Shown here: in pieces, positions 44,427 to 55,200 of the stretch
How the letters are laid out: every line of letters begins with the position of its first letter
How positions within the stretch are numbered: the first letter of the stretch is position 1
Source of the DNA: CAVQLX01 sp963811605
GTDB lineage: Bacteria > Desulfobacterota > Binatia > DP-6
NCBI GenBank assembly: GCA_963811605.1
Contig: CAWESA010000010.1
Span: 806,001-870,000, forward strand
Reading direction: 5' to 3'
DNA length: 64,000 bases
The notes under the pieces: model-generated
What the model was told of the DNA's origin: nothing
Database searches by the model: none
The model's input: the letters and a program-made list of their open reading frames with translations, nothing else
Made by a program: the position numbers and the translations under genes

Positions 44427-45161
44427 TCATTCCCGGCAGTAGTCGGGTCCGGGCCAGGCGGCGGGGACGCCGGCGTCGAAGCCGTCACCAAAGGCGTCCT
44501 CGTCGCCGCACTGGCGGATGGGTGGGAGCGGATAGGGGCCATCGCCGTCATCCAGATCCGCGATCGGGTATGTCCCGGCTCCGACCTCGTCGTAGGTCGC
44601 CCGTCCGCGGACCGGTCCGGTGAAGAGCCGCCCGACGCGTCTGCGGTCGAAATCACGCAGCTCGCCGCGGTAGCTGAGCGCGAGCCGGAAGGTGCCCCGG
44701 GTGTCGTCCCCGACGGTCTTCAGCTTGACGACCATCGACTGGCCGACCAGCTGCGTCAGCCGCAGGTTCAGGCCGAGGTCGAACACGCCGGCGTTCCAGA
44801 AGCTCTCGAGCTGGTTCTCGAGCCACCACAGCAGCCCGTCGCGGGACGGGCCGTCGGGGACGAGCACGAGCCGGCCGCGACGCGCCTGCACGCTGCCGGT
44901 GGCGATCTCGAACACCCCGTGGCGCAGCGAGAAGGTGTCGTCCGTCGGGAACGCGACCACGAAGTACTCGCAGCACGACGACCCCTTGAGCGGGCGGCCC
45001 CGCCCGCGGGTGACGTTGTGGTGATCGAGCTTCTCGCGCTTGCCCTCGCCGGCGGAGCCGCTGAAGAAGTAGGCCGTTCCGGCGAGGTCTTGCGACCGGG
45101 CCGGGACGGCCGTGGCGAGCAGCAGGAGCCAGGCGGATGCCGTCACGCGTGCGATGGTCAT
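44427..45161 (-). CDS. Exported protein of unknown function
   Basis: A 244-residue protein. AGGAGG 8 bases before the ATG at 45161 fixes this start over one 6 bases upstream. A signal peptide (ASAWLLLLATAVPARSQ) is followed by a beta-rich domain with an adjacent Cys pair (GSSCCEYFVVAFP) and an Asp/Gly/Pro-rich tail. No family is recognised. Confidence 0.72.
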   Translation of the reverse strand: MTIARVTASAWLLLLATAVPARSQDLAGTAYFFSGSAGEGKREKLDHHNVTRGRGRPLKGSSCCEYFVVAFPTDDTFSLRHGVFEIATGSVQARRGRLVLVPDGPSRDGLLWWLENQLESFWNAGVFDLGLNLRLTQLVGQSMVVKLKTVGDDTRGTFRLALSYRGELRDFDRRRVGRLFTGPVRGRATYDEVGAGTYPIADLDDGDGPYPLPPIRQCGDEDAFGDGFDAGVPAAWPGPDYCRE

Positions 45162-45174
45162 CTGCATCTCCTCC

Positions 45175-45780
45175 TCACCGGGCGGCGGCCGCGCTCGCGA
45201 CGGTGTCGTCGCCGCGGTCGGCTGCGATCTCGCGACGCCAGCGCGGGGCCTCGACGCGGGCATCGGCCAGGAACTGCTCGAAGCAGCTGCGCAGGGAGTC
45301 GTCGGTGGTGCTGCGCATCGCCGACTTCATGGCGAAGGCACCGCCCAGGAAGACCAGCCCGGCGCGGCCCTTACCGACACCGCGGTAGTCGCGCTGGAAG
45401 AGCTGCCGGCTCGCGTCCGACACCGTGAAGCGCAGATCCGTGGTGGCGGCCATGCCCTTGACGTCGTAGTCGACGAGGTCGACGCGCACCGTCACGTCGT
45501 TCCCCGGCGGAAATGCCTGGCCGAGGTACGCGCGGGCGTACTCGTCGACGGCGTGCCCGACGTCGATGGTCCACTTGTTGGCGACGCCGGCCAGCGCGCT
45601 GTGCAGCGAGTGCTGGCGGGCGATGGTGTCGCTCGGTACGGCGACCGCGGCGGGGATCTGGATCGGCTCGCCCGTGCCCGCGCCGGTGACCGGCTGGAGC
45701 CGGACGCTGTAGCAGCCGGTCGCGAGGCCGACGCCGGCGATCAGGGCCAGCCAGCGGGCAGTACGCTCGTTCGCTCGCAT
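45175..45780 (-). CDS. Lipoprotein of unknown function
   Basis: A 201-residue protein. The signal LALIAGVGLATGC ends in a lipobox Cys. The mature region has the strand-helix pattern of outer-membrane assembly-type lipoproteins (VTVRVDLVDYDVKGMAATTD, LRFTVSDASRQLFQRDYRG), but no named family is certain. A GAAGGAG ribosome site precedes the ATG. A 29-base gap separates it from the PEGA lipoprotein upstream, suggesting cotranscription. Confidence 0.78.
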   Translation of the reverse strand: MRANERTARWLALIAGVGLATGCYSVRLQPVTGAGTGEPIQIPAAVAVPSDTIARQHSLHSALAGVANKWTIDVGHAVDEYARAYLGQAFPPGNDVTVRVDLVDYDVKGMAATTDLRFTVSDASRQLFQRDYRGVGKGRAGLVFLGGAFAMKSAMRSTTDDSLRSCFEQFLADARVEAPRWRREIAADRGDDTVASAAAAR

Positions 45781-45809
45781 GAGAGTCTCCTTCCCGGCCC
45801 GGCGGGCCG

Positions 45810-46256
45810 TCACGGGTTGGCCATGACGTCGAGGCGCAGGTCGCGGTAGTCGGCGTCGGAGATCTCGCCGCGCTGGTGCTGCTCCTCGACGTGCGCCAGG
45901 CGCTCCTGGCTGGTGAGAGGTCGCAGCGTGAAGCTGTGCTGCGCATCGTAGGTGTGCGGGCGCTTGAACAGCGGCACCAGCCCCAGGGTGAAGAGCCCGC
46001 CGACGATGCGGCTCGCGTGGGTGCCGGTCTTGAGCTCGGTGTCGATGGTCTGGTAGCCGGGCCGCTCGATCCGCAGCGGCGTGTGGTCCTGCAGCTGCGA
46101 CGACGGCGTCGAGTACAGGCAGGGAGTCAGGCACGCAAACCGGTCGCGGACGTAGACGCTGGCCCCGGGCGGATTGCTGTTGATGCGCGTGCGGTGGGCG
46201 CAGCCTGCGGCGGCCAGCAGCAGACAGCCCGCGATCACCCGTCGACCGATCGTCAT
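45810..46256 (-). CDS. PEGA-domain lipoprotein
   Basis: A 148-residue protein. The lipobox is LLLAAAGC. It is followed at once by a PEGA-like domain (RTRINSNPPGASVYVRD, then TPLRIERPGYQTID), and a hydrophobic stretch (IVGGLFTLGLVPLFKRP) like that of small surface lipoproteins. The C-terminal helix (ERLAHVEEQHQRGEISDADY) resembles SHOCT-type tails. AGGAGG precedes the ATG by 7 bases. A decayed copy of this gene lies just upstream at about 46410-46620. Confidence 0.82.
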   Translation of the reverse strand: MTIGRRVIAGCLLLAAAGCAHRTRINSNPPGASVYVRDRFACLTPCLYSTPSSQLQDHTPLRIERPGYQTIDTELKTGTHASRIVGGLFTLGLVPLFKRPHTYDAQHSFTLRPLTSQERLAHVEEQHQRGEISDADYRDLRLDVMANP

Positions 46257-46409
46257 GCGGCACCTCCTGGTTGTGGTATCTGGCGTCTGTCTTTGCAGGT
46301 GACATGCCAGCCCGCTGCGCCCGTCCGACGGTACCGGCAGGCGGCGAGGCTGAACGCCGGGTGGTCGGGCCTGAACCGCCGTCCAGACTCGCGCGTCAGC
46401 GCCGCTCGG

Positions 46410-46620
46410 TAAGGCAGTTTGACGAAGGTGGGAGCGGCAGCCCGCCCGGCGTGAAAAGAACGCCCACCGCGCGGCTCTGTCATGAAGCCGGTCTCGAGCT
46501 CGGTTCCACCTGTGGTAGCCGGCCGCTCGACGCGCAGCTGGGTGTGGTTCGGCTGGAGACCTTCCGCTTGGGGTGTGAAGTCAGCCAGAGTGCCCCGTGG
46601 CATCGAGACGACCAGGCGGC
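46410..46620 (-). pseudogene. Decayed paralogue of the PEGA lipoprotein gene
   Basis: A minus-strand frame reads NHTQLRVERPATTGGTELET followed by GGRSFHAGRAAAPTFVK, matching the intact neighbour's DHTPLRIERPGYQTIDTELK and GGLFTLGLVPLFKRP in order. Start, lipobox and C-terminal half are missing and small indels are present. It is best read as a relic of a tandem duplication. The rest of 46257-46726 holds nothing else recognisable. Confidence 0.55.
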
Positions 46621-46726
46621 GCACCTCGGCCTTCACGCCGGAGAGCGCGCCGGCCTCGACGCTCCCGCGGGAGCGTACCGAGAACTGTTCGCCGAAGTAC
46701 GGATCGAGCGCCGAGTCGCGGCGCGT

Positions 46727-49625
46727 TCACCGGCGCTCGGTCACGCAGTCGCCGAAGCTGCAGCGCGTGATACAGGGCGCGTCGGCGGCGTTGAGACGCC
46801 CGCTCAGGTTGCAGTCCTCGCAGTCGCAGGTGCCACGCAGGCTCGGGTCGAAGAACTTGGTGATCAGGCACACGCGATCACCTCCGTTGACGGCGCCGTC
46901 GCAGTTGCAGTCGCCCTGGAGCTCGCAGAAGGGATCGACGCGGACCTCGCCACAGTGCAGGGGGGGCGGGCAGCGCGATCTCGAAGCCTCCCGGATCGCC
47001 ATAGGCGACGGTTGCTGGGTCGACGCAGATGCCGAAGGTCCGGCCGCTAGTCCCGCTCGCCACCGCGAGCTCGTACGATGAGGCCTCGCCGGCGCCGAGA
47101 CGACGGACGTCCTGCGTCCCGGCATCGACGATGATGCTGGGGAGGATTCCCGGAGGCGCTTCGGAGCATGTGAAATTGGCGCGCGCCGCGCGCACGATCG
47201 GTCCCGCCTGGCAGCGGTCGAAGGAGACGGTTCCCAGCCCTTCGCGCGCGTCTGGCGAGAAGTTCATCGCCGATACGTCCCAGAGCCCGGGCTCGAAGTC
47301 GACGGGGACACGGACGCGGCTTCCTGCGAAAGTCCGCACGGTCTCCACGCGCAGCACCGGGCACTGGCAGGCCTCGCCGACGCCCCGCGTGCCCTGCCGC
47401 TGATCCGAGTTGGGTATGGTCGGGCAGTTGTCGGCAATGGGCTCCGCGTCGCTGCCGGGGATGGGTTCCTCGAAGATGCCGTCGCCGTCCACGTCGCGGA
47501 ATATCCTTCGGACGGGGTTCGCCTCGGTGCCCGAGAGAACCGCGAGGCCTCGGGTGATGAACTGCAGGAAGGGCGGTGTCGAGGCGATCAGCGGCTGGCG
47601 GAAGTTGGTCGGGGGGCCACGGCGGACCGCGTTGTAGCGAATGCAGGACCGGCACGTCCGGAATGCCGCCTTGCCGTCGAGGTCGACCTGCTGGTCGGTC
47701 TCGTCCACACCGACGACGAGCACGTCGCCCGAGACCTGCACGTCGTCCGTTCGTCTGATCCGCAAGCCCAGGGAGTACGACCCCATCGGAGAGCAGCACG
47801 TTCAGAACGCCGCCCTGGAGACAGGGCACGATCGTGTCCGACAGCGACGGGACAAGGATGCCGCCCGCGCCGCAGAAGTCCGGCGGAGACTCGGAGCGTC
47901 TGCCGGGGCATCGAGGTCCCGCACGGCCACCGCGCGCGCTCCCTGGGCCTGGAAGGCGAGCCGATTGGCGGTCATGGCGAGAGTCGCGGCGTCCGGGTTC
48001 GAAGTCATTGCCGCCACCGGTCGTCACCACACCGGTCGCGGCGTCGAACAGCAGCAACGCGTCGTGTTCGTGTCGCGTCCATGGTGAGGTCTTGCGCAGC
48101 GCCTCACGCGCGACGAACGCGATGCGGTCGCCGGCAACGGCGATGTCGTGGGGGACGCTACCGCCGTCCGCGCGAGGACGTCGCCGATCGGGTGGACGGT
48201 CACGAGGTGGGTTGCCGCACGCGGCGACGGGGGACATGCCCGGCGTGCGCGCGTCGTACCAGTAGAGGTCCTCGTCGCGGAGGTGAATGCGAGCAGGTTG
48301 TCTCCGACTTCCTGGCGGGGCTTCCCTCCGCCAGGGGGATCGTGACGCGCTGCTCGAGGTCGTAGGCGCCGGCGCGAGGAGGCGGGGCGCTCGCCGAGGC
48401 GAGTCAGCGGCCTCGAGATACGAAACGCGACCAGCGAATCGCTGGCGGAGAACGAGTACATGAAGGGTGAAGGCGACCGGATAGCGGGGAACAGACGCTC
48501 GAGCGGCGGCGCGCCTTGCACCCGTCGACCTGGTCGATCACGATGGGCGTCTGGCTCGGCAGCCGGAGGTCGAGCGCGTAGAGGAAGTGGTCGTGCCGTC
48601 GCCGTCGCCGTTCAGGTCGATGCAGTTGCCCCCGCTGGACTCGCCGGGACCGCAGCCGCGCACGTCTGGTCGGGTACGCGTGCCTCGTACACGGCGTAGT
48701 GCTGGCCGACCACGATGTTGCGCGGGTCGGCTTGCTTCGCTGGCGTCCGCCTGGGCGGTGACACCCGCGAATCCGAAGCGGGCCGCCGCCGTCGACGGGG
48801 ACCAGGCGGGGGCGGAGGGCTCCCTTCCTGATCCGGAGGACGGATTCGAGGGTATCGGCGGTGCCGAGAATGTCGTCGCCTCGCTCCGGCACCTGGCGGG
48901 CCAGCGGAGGCAGGCGCTGGCCGACGACGGTGAAGACGTCGATGTGGACGCTGCCACCCTCATGCAGCTCGGGGACATGGCTTCCAGGAAGCGCGTCCGG
49001 TTCTCGTCCTGCGGGACGATCCCGGTGAAGTCGAGAGGGATGTAGAGGTTGCCGGCCGTGTCATCCGCCGCCAGCACGTCGACCTCCGCCGCCGCGAGAG
49101 GTCGGCGAAGCGATTCGCGGGCGGGAGCGCCACGAAGTGTGGGAAGAGATCGTCGCGGAATCCCGAATCGCCGATGAAGAGCTCGCCGATCCGAGCCGAC
49201 TCGTCGCTGCCCGTGCGGACGCGGATCTCGACCGGGCCGGCGAGCGTGTACCGTCGCCCGTGAGAGCCCGCTGTCCTCGAGTGGTGGGAAAGCGAAGCGC
49301 ACAGAGCTGCAGCCGGACGGCGTGCAATCGCGTCGCTGCACCCCGATCGGCCCCCGAGAGCGCCGCGAGGTCCCACCAGGATGTCCTCCTCGGAACCGAC
49401 GGGCTGGAATGCGAGCGTGACCGTGTTGCCGCCGGCGTCGCGTGCGAAGACCGGATCGAGCTGCCGCACAACTACCTCGTCGCCGGGCCTTGCGAAGGGT
49501 CGCGACACGGTGCCACCGGCTTCCGCCGACGGGAAGACCCGGTCCACCGAGGGGATCACGTTGCACGTGGCGCCGGCCCGGGCCGCCGCCAGTGCGAGCG
49601 CGAGCAGGATGCGCGAGGCACGCAT
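46727..49625 (-). pseudogene. Large exported cohesin/dockerin-like protein gene with many frameshifts
   Basis: Fragments from all three minus frames join in order. A signal peptide (ILLALALAAARAGA) starts at 49625. Beta-propeller-like sequence follows (NLYIPLDFTGIVPQDENRTR, DHFLYALDLRLPSQTPIVID). A thrombospondin-3-type calcium segment (FRDVDGDGIFEE, ADNCPTIPNSDQ) comes next, then a cohesin-like domain (SRVRVPVDFEPGLWDVSAMN, TVSFDRCQAG). The last 60 residues are dockerin-like with extra cysteines (GDCNCDGAVNGGDRVCLITK, CNLSGRLNAADAPC). Seven or more frame changes are needed. It is the last gene of the operon, 4 bases after its neighbour, and its ending is paralogous to that of the gene at 52273. 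Confidence 0.6.
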
Positions 49626-49629
49626 TGCG

Positions 49630-50668
49630 CTACCTGTAGACCTCGCCCTTCTTGCTGCTCTTCTTGAGGGGAATGGTCGACATGGAAGGGATCGCTGCCA
49701 AGCCACAGGGACACCGACAGCCCCCTCGCATCCGGCGGCAGCGCCAGCCCGGAGAGCTTGCCGGCCATCGTGGTGCGGCTCTTCTTGAGGTTCGAGACCA
49801 GCGTCGCCACCTTCTTGCCCGCGATGGAGAGCTGTAGGTTCGGCGATTCTTCTTTCCCTTGCGGCCCGAAACCTGGGCTTCGACGGCGAAGCACCGTCCG
49901 ACGGGTTCCCGCCGGCCGGAGGCCCAGCCGCACCGGTCCCGCGAGCTCCTCGAGTGCCGTGGCAGATCGTGCCGCGGATCGTCGCCAGGCGACGCCGCGC
50001 TTCTTGCGCTTCACGGTCACCTGGCTGCCGGAGAATGGGGCCGCGCGCCGCAGTCCGGGTCGGCGAGGTCGATCAGGCCGTCGCCGTCGTTGTCGGCGCA
50101 ATCCTGGCACAGCTGGAGGAGGCGGCGGGGCGGGCTCCCGTCACCGCCACGCCGCCGCCGGTGACCGATCCCGCAGTGATCGCGAGCCCGAGCGGGGGAG
50201 TGCTCAGCACGACGGAATCGGGCGATCTCGATCGGCAGGCACCGGCTCTCGCCGGGTCGCCACCAGCACCAGCTCGGCGATCGGGCCGTCCGGAAGCGTG
50301 GGAAGAGGAAACTGGAACTCGGGCGCAGATCGCGATGCCTGCGCGTCCAGGCGTCTCCGGAAGTCCCGAGCGTGCGCTCCCAGTCGAATGTCCAGGTGCC
50401 GGGCGCCAGCCCTGCGGAGCCGGACGTCGCTGACAGTGAACGCGTCGGCGGCGAACGTGACGGCGAAGTCGATCGCCGACACCCCGTTCGGCAGTCCGGC
50501 GTCGCCGGTGCCGGCGCGGAACGTGATCGGGACGGTCACCGCAGCGCCGCCGCCGATCCGGTCGGTGTCGCAGCTCGCGCCCACCGACAGCTCGGGGCCC
50601 GCCGCGGCGCGTTGGTGACGAGTCCAAACATCAGGGCGCAGCGCGCGTGCGATGCTTCGCTTGGTCAT
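49630..50668 (-). pseudogene. Cohesin-like exported protein gene (second paralogue), frameshifted
   Basis: Starts at 50668, one base after the stop of the preceding paralogue and behind a GGAGGA ribosome site. The N-terminal domain (AAAGPELSVGASCDTDRIGG, VTVPITFRAG, SAIDFAVTFAADAFTVSDVR) is cohesin-like. It is followed by DCADNDGDGLIDLADPDC and a C-terminal region with IAGKKVATLVSNLKKSRTTM and a TIPLKKSSKKGEVYR ending. At least three frame changes occur. Domain order is identical to the gene at 50670-51720, so the two arose by tandem duplication. Confidence 0.58.
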
Positions 50669-50669
50669 G

Positions 50670-51720
50670 TCATGTCCTCCGTGGGAAGCGGTACACCTGG
50701 CCGGTGCTGGTGCTCTTCTTCAGGGGAACGGTTGCATGGAAGGGGACGTTCCCGACCCAGATCGCGACACGGGGCGCGCGCTGCCTTCCAGCAGCGGTCC
50801 GGGAAACTTGGCCACCAGCTTGCTGCGACCGTCCGAGGCCGGAGACGAGCTTGGCCACCTTCTTGCTCATTGCTGAAGAGGTATCCGCGCTTGTCGGCCG
50901 CCGTTCCGCTTCACGACCAGCGCCTCCATTCCATGGCACGCGGGCGGCACGCTTCCCTCCTGTCGGAGCTCCACGCGCAGCGGACCGGTGATGTCCTCGA
51001 AGGCAGCGTCCAGCGAGCCGCGGAGGTCGACCACCCCGCCGGAGTCGGTGCCATCCTTCACCGCGATTTGCTCCCGCCTGCCGCCAAAGGGCCCCGGTTC
51101 AGCCGCAGTCGGGGTCGGCGAGATCGATGAGCTGGTCGCCGTCGTTGTCGGCGCAGTCGCCGCAGAGCTCGGGCAACCGGCGTCTGATCGCGACCCCGCC
51201 GCTCGTGACGCGCCCGGGCGCGACCGCGTGTCCGAGCGGCGGTGCGCTGAAGACGACGGAGCCGATGGGGATCTCGACCGCGACGCAGCGATCCGGCGCA
51301 TCCGCCCTGGCGACCAGGAGCAGCTCGACGATCGCGGCATCCGGCAACGTCGGAACAGGGGGACGAGTTCCGGCGCCACCAAGACCCCGATCCGGCCCGG
51401 GACCTCGGTTGTCCGAGGGTGCGCTCCCAGGCGAGAGTCCAGTTGCCGCTGGACGCGAGGCCGGCCGGGAGGCGGACGTCGGTTACGTCGAAGACGTCGG
51501 CCGCGAAGGTGACGGGGAAGTCGGCGGCCGACACGGCGTTGGGGCTTCCCGCGTCGCTGGTGCCGGCCCGGAAGACGACGGGGACCGTCACGGTGGCGCC
51601 GGCGGCGATCGGGGTACTGTCGCAGGGCGTCGCCACCGACAGCTCGGGGCCCGCCGCGGCGACCGGGGCGACGACCGCGAGCGCCACGACCAGGACGAGT
51701 CGGGTCGATACGCGTCTCAT
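50670..51720 (-). pseudogene. Cohesin-like exported protein gene (first paralogue), frameshifted
   Basis: Starts at 51720 with a signal peptide (LVLVVALAVVAPVAAAGP) and a cohesin-like domain (ATVTVPVVFRAG, SAADFPVTFAADVFDVTDVR). A DCADNDGDQLIDLADPDC segment follows, then SLDAAFEDITGPLRVELRQE, and an ending VPLKKSTSTGQVYRF. Three or more frame changes are required. It begins one base after the stop of the intact gene at 51722 and ends one base before the next start, so the operon's punctuation is intact although the frames are not. Confidence 0.58.
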
Positions 51721-51721
51721 G

Positions 51722-52243
51722 TCAGGACTTCCTCCCGGCGGCCCGGAGGTGGAGCTCGTGGCCCTGGGCGTCGCCCAGCACCACGTCGCGCAGCAGGAGG
51801 TGACGCTGCACCCAGCGGCGCCGCTTCGCCGGCTTCCCGCCGCTCGGACGCAGGTAGACGGTGGCGAGCTGCGATCCCGCCAGCGCCCCGAACTCCGCCT
51901 GGAACGCCGGCACGACGAGGACCATCACCGTCCCCATCGCGGCATCGACGTGGCTCGCCAGGGTGGCGTTCGCGCGCCGCACCGCCGTTCCGGCGACGAC
52001 GCCCCGGGGATCGACGACGAGCTTCCGCGCATCCCAGCGCAGCGTGAAGTTGAGTGCTGCGACCTGGATGCCCTTGGGCGTCCGCAGCCGGACCGGCACC
52101 GCCACCGTGCCGTCGTCGAGGGCCCGCGGCTGCCCGAGCTGGAGGCCGTAGCGGCGATCGGCGGCAGCGGCGGCGGTGGCGAGCAGGCTGCTCAGGAGAA
52201 CGCCGACGGCCAGGCCCAGAGCTCGCGAACGTGTCGTGCGCAT
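51722..52243 (-). CDS. Small exported protein made of a single cohesin-like domain
   Basis: A 173-residue protein that reads cleanly. After a signal peptide (GLAVGVLLSSLLATAAAAA) comes one domain: TVAVPVRLRTPKGIQVAALN, FTLRWDARKLVVDPRGVVAG, GTVMVLVVPAFQAEFGAL and QLATVYLRPSG. This is the strand order of cohesin/invasin-like sandwiches, in which AALNFTLxxD and the xAG turn are the most conserved points. There is no membrane anchor after the signal. It is 29 bases after the dockerin-like gene and one base before the next. Confidence 0.72.
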   Translation of the reverse strand: MRTTRSRALGLAVGVLLSSLLATAAAAADRRYGLQLGQPRALDDGTVAVPVRLRTPKGIQVAALNFTLRWDARKLVVDPRGVVAGTAVRRANATLASHVDAAMGTVMVLVVPAFQAEFGALAGSQLATVYLRPSGGKPAKRRRWVQRHLLLRDVVLGDAQGHELHLRAAGRKS

Positions 52244-52272
52244 GGCGATTGTGCCTCCCCCGCTCCCCGGGC

Positions 52273-55200
52273 TCACTGGTCTCGGCCCGTGGGCGGGCAC
52301 TGGCCGAAGGCGCACAGCGTGACGCAGGGCGCATCGGCCGCGTTGGGCTCGATCTGGCCGCCGCTCAGGTTGCAGTCCTCGCAGCCGCAGGAGCCGCGCA
52401 GGGTCGGGTCGAAGAACTTCGAGATCAGGCACACGCGATCGCCGCTGTTGACTCGCCCGTCGCAGTTGCAGTCGCCCTGACAGGCCGGCACGAGGCGTCG
52501 ACGGTGACTGCCCGTCGGTCGGCGGGGCCGTGCAGGTGTCGAAGCCTGAGGGTCGCCGAAGGCGACGCTCTGCGGATCGACGCACACCGCGATGGTCTGG
52601 CCGGCCGTGCCGGGCCCGATCCGGAGCAGCAGCTCGGTGACGGGGCCTGCCGGGATGGCCTGTATTGGCCGCGTCCCCCGTCGACGATGGCCACGGTGGC
52701 CTCGGACTCGGCGGCGTCGGGCTGGCACGTGTGGCGCGCCCCCGCCGTACCGGTGGAGGTGCCGGGCGTGCAGCTCCCGAGTCCGTGCACCTGGCCGGCC
52801 GCCCGGGCCGTCCGCCACTCGACGGTGTAGTTGAGAGCGGCGACGGAGAGTGCTGGGGTCGAGGTCGACCGGTACGCGGACGCGGCCGCCGGCGAAGGCG
52901 GGGAGGGTGGGGATGGAGAGGGAGGCGCAGGGGGGGGCCGGCTTGCAGGTCTGGCACGCGTCGTCGCACACGGCGTCCTGTCCGCAACCGTTCTGGGTGG
53001 CGCTGTTGTCGCAGGTCTCGCCAGGATCGACGATTCCGTTGCCACACGCGTTCCCACACGTCGGGCACCCCGCCGCACATACATCCTCTGGACAGGTGGG
53101 GCTGCCGCCCGAGCACGACTCGGGGATGTCGCAGGCGTCGATTGCCGCTCTGCACTGAACGCTGCTCGGCTTGAAGGAGTCGCCCGGGCACGCCTTGCTC
53201 GCCCCGTCGCACGTCTCCGCGACGTCGCAGGTTCCAGCAGCAGCCCGGCACGTGGTCCCCACCGGTTTCACCGCGTCGTCGGCCGGACACGCGGCACTCG
53301 AGCCGGTGCAGTGGTCTGCAACGTCGCAGTCCCCGACGGCCGGCCGGCAGATGGTCGCGCTCGGCGCGAAGGCATCCGCCGGGCATTCCGTCCTTGTGCC
53401 GTCGCAGGCCTCCGCCACGTCGCACGCACCAGCCGAGGGGCGACATGGGAAGCCCGCAGGGCGTTTGCTATCGCTCGGGCAGGTAGCCGAGGTCCCGGAA
53501 CAAGTCTCCGCGACGTCGCACGCGCCATCTGCCGCACGGCAGATGGTCGTTGATGGGGCGAATGCATCGTCCGGACAGGGGGCCGCCACCCCGGTGCACT
53601 TTTCTGCCACATCGCAGACGCCGGCGCTCGGCCGGCACAGGACGGACGAAGGGAGGAAGGCGTTGGCCGGGCAGCTCCCAGCGCTGCCGCTGCACGTCTC
53701 GGCGACGTCGCAGACGCCAGCTGAAGGGCGACAGGTCTGCCCCGCCGGACGGAACTGACAGATGGTCGAGCAGCAGGACGTGCCGCCGTTCTTGCCCGCC
53801 TCGTCGCATTGCTCGGGTGGCTGGACGACTCCATCGCCGCAACTCGGTGGGGTTTCTATTGGTTGACACTCTCCGCCCGCCAAGCAGCTGAGCAGCACAA
53901 TGTCGTCGATGTACCAGCCGGCGGCGGTGCTCCCCCCATCGGATGTGAAGTGGAAGGCGAGGCGGACCGTCGAATTCTGGTACGCCGTAACGTTCGTTTC
54001 GTAGGGGGACCAGACGAGGCTATTGCCGAAGAACTCCCGCGAGACCGGTGGGTCCCATGTGACCCCGTCATCTCGGGATACCTCGACCACCCCCTTGTCC
54101 TGCGGATAGGTGTTGAACCAGTGCCAGAACCGCAGCACGAGCGACTGCCCGTTCCCCACCGTCGGCAACATGATCGGGGGGCTGATCAGCCGTGTGTCCG
54201 CACTATTCTCGTAGGCGCTCTGTAGCCCCGTCGCGGCACACTGCGCGCTGCCGCCATGGCAATCGCCTGGGCCGATCTCCCAGCCTCCGTTGTCAGCGTT
54301 CCAGTATCCGGTCCCGGCCTCGAAGTCCTCGGGGTTTTTCAACGTAGGTGTGGCCACGTCGATCGAGATGTCGTCGATGTGCCAGCCGGCGGCGGTGCTC
54401 CCCCCATCGGATGTGAAGTGGAAGGCGAGGCGGACCGTCGAATTCTGGTACGCCGTGAGGTTCACGACGTACTGGGACCACACACGGCTATTGCCGAAGA
54501 ACTCCCGCGAGACCGGGTCCCATGTGACCCCGTCATCCCGGGATACCTCGACCACCCCCTTGTCCTGCGGATAGGTGTTGAACCAGTGCCAGAACCGCAG
54601 CACGAGCGACTGCCCGTTCCCCACCGTCGGCAACATGATCGGGGGGCTGATCAGGCGTGTGTCTGCGCTATTCTCGTAGAAGCTGTGTAGCCCCGTCGCG
54701 GCACACTGCGCGCTGCCGCCATGGCAATCGCCTGGCCCGATCTCCCAACCTCCGTTGTCGGCGTTCCAGTATCCGGTCCCGGCCTCGAAGTCCTCGGGGT
54801 TTTTCAACGTAGGTGTGGCCACGTCGATCGAGATGTCGTCGATGTGCCAGCCGGCGGCGGTGTTCCCCCCATCGGATGTGAAGTGGAAGGCGAGGCGGAC
54901 CGTCGAATTCTGGTACGCCGTGAGGTTCACGACGTACTGGGACCACACACGGCTATTGCCGAAGAACTCCCGCGAGACCGGGTCCCATGTGACCCCGCCA
55001 TCTCGGGATACCTCGACCACCCCCTTGTCCTGCGGATAGGTGTTGAACCAGTGCCAGAACCGCAGCACGAGCGATTGCCCGTTCCCCACCGTCGGCAACA
55101 TGATCGGGGGGCTGATCAGCCGTGTGTCCGCGCTATTCTCGTAGGCGCTCTGTAGCCCCGTCGCGGCACACTGCGCGCTGCCGCCATGGCAATCGCCTGG

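Noticed and set aside
46900..52870. Programmed ribosomal frameshifting as the reason for the many frame changes
   Set aside because: The shifts are too many, in both directions, and lack a common slippery heptamer or following structure.
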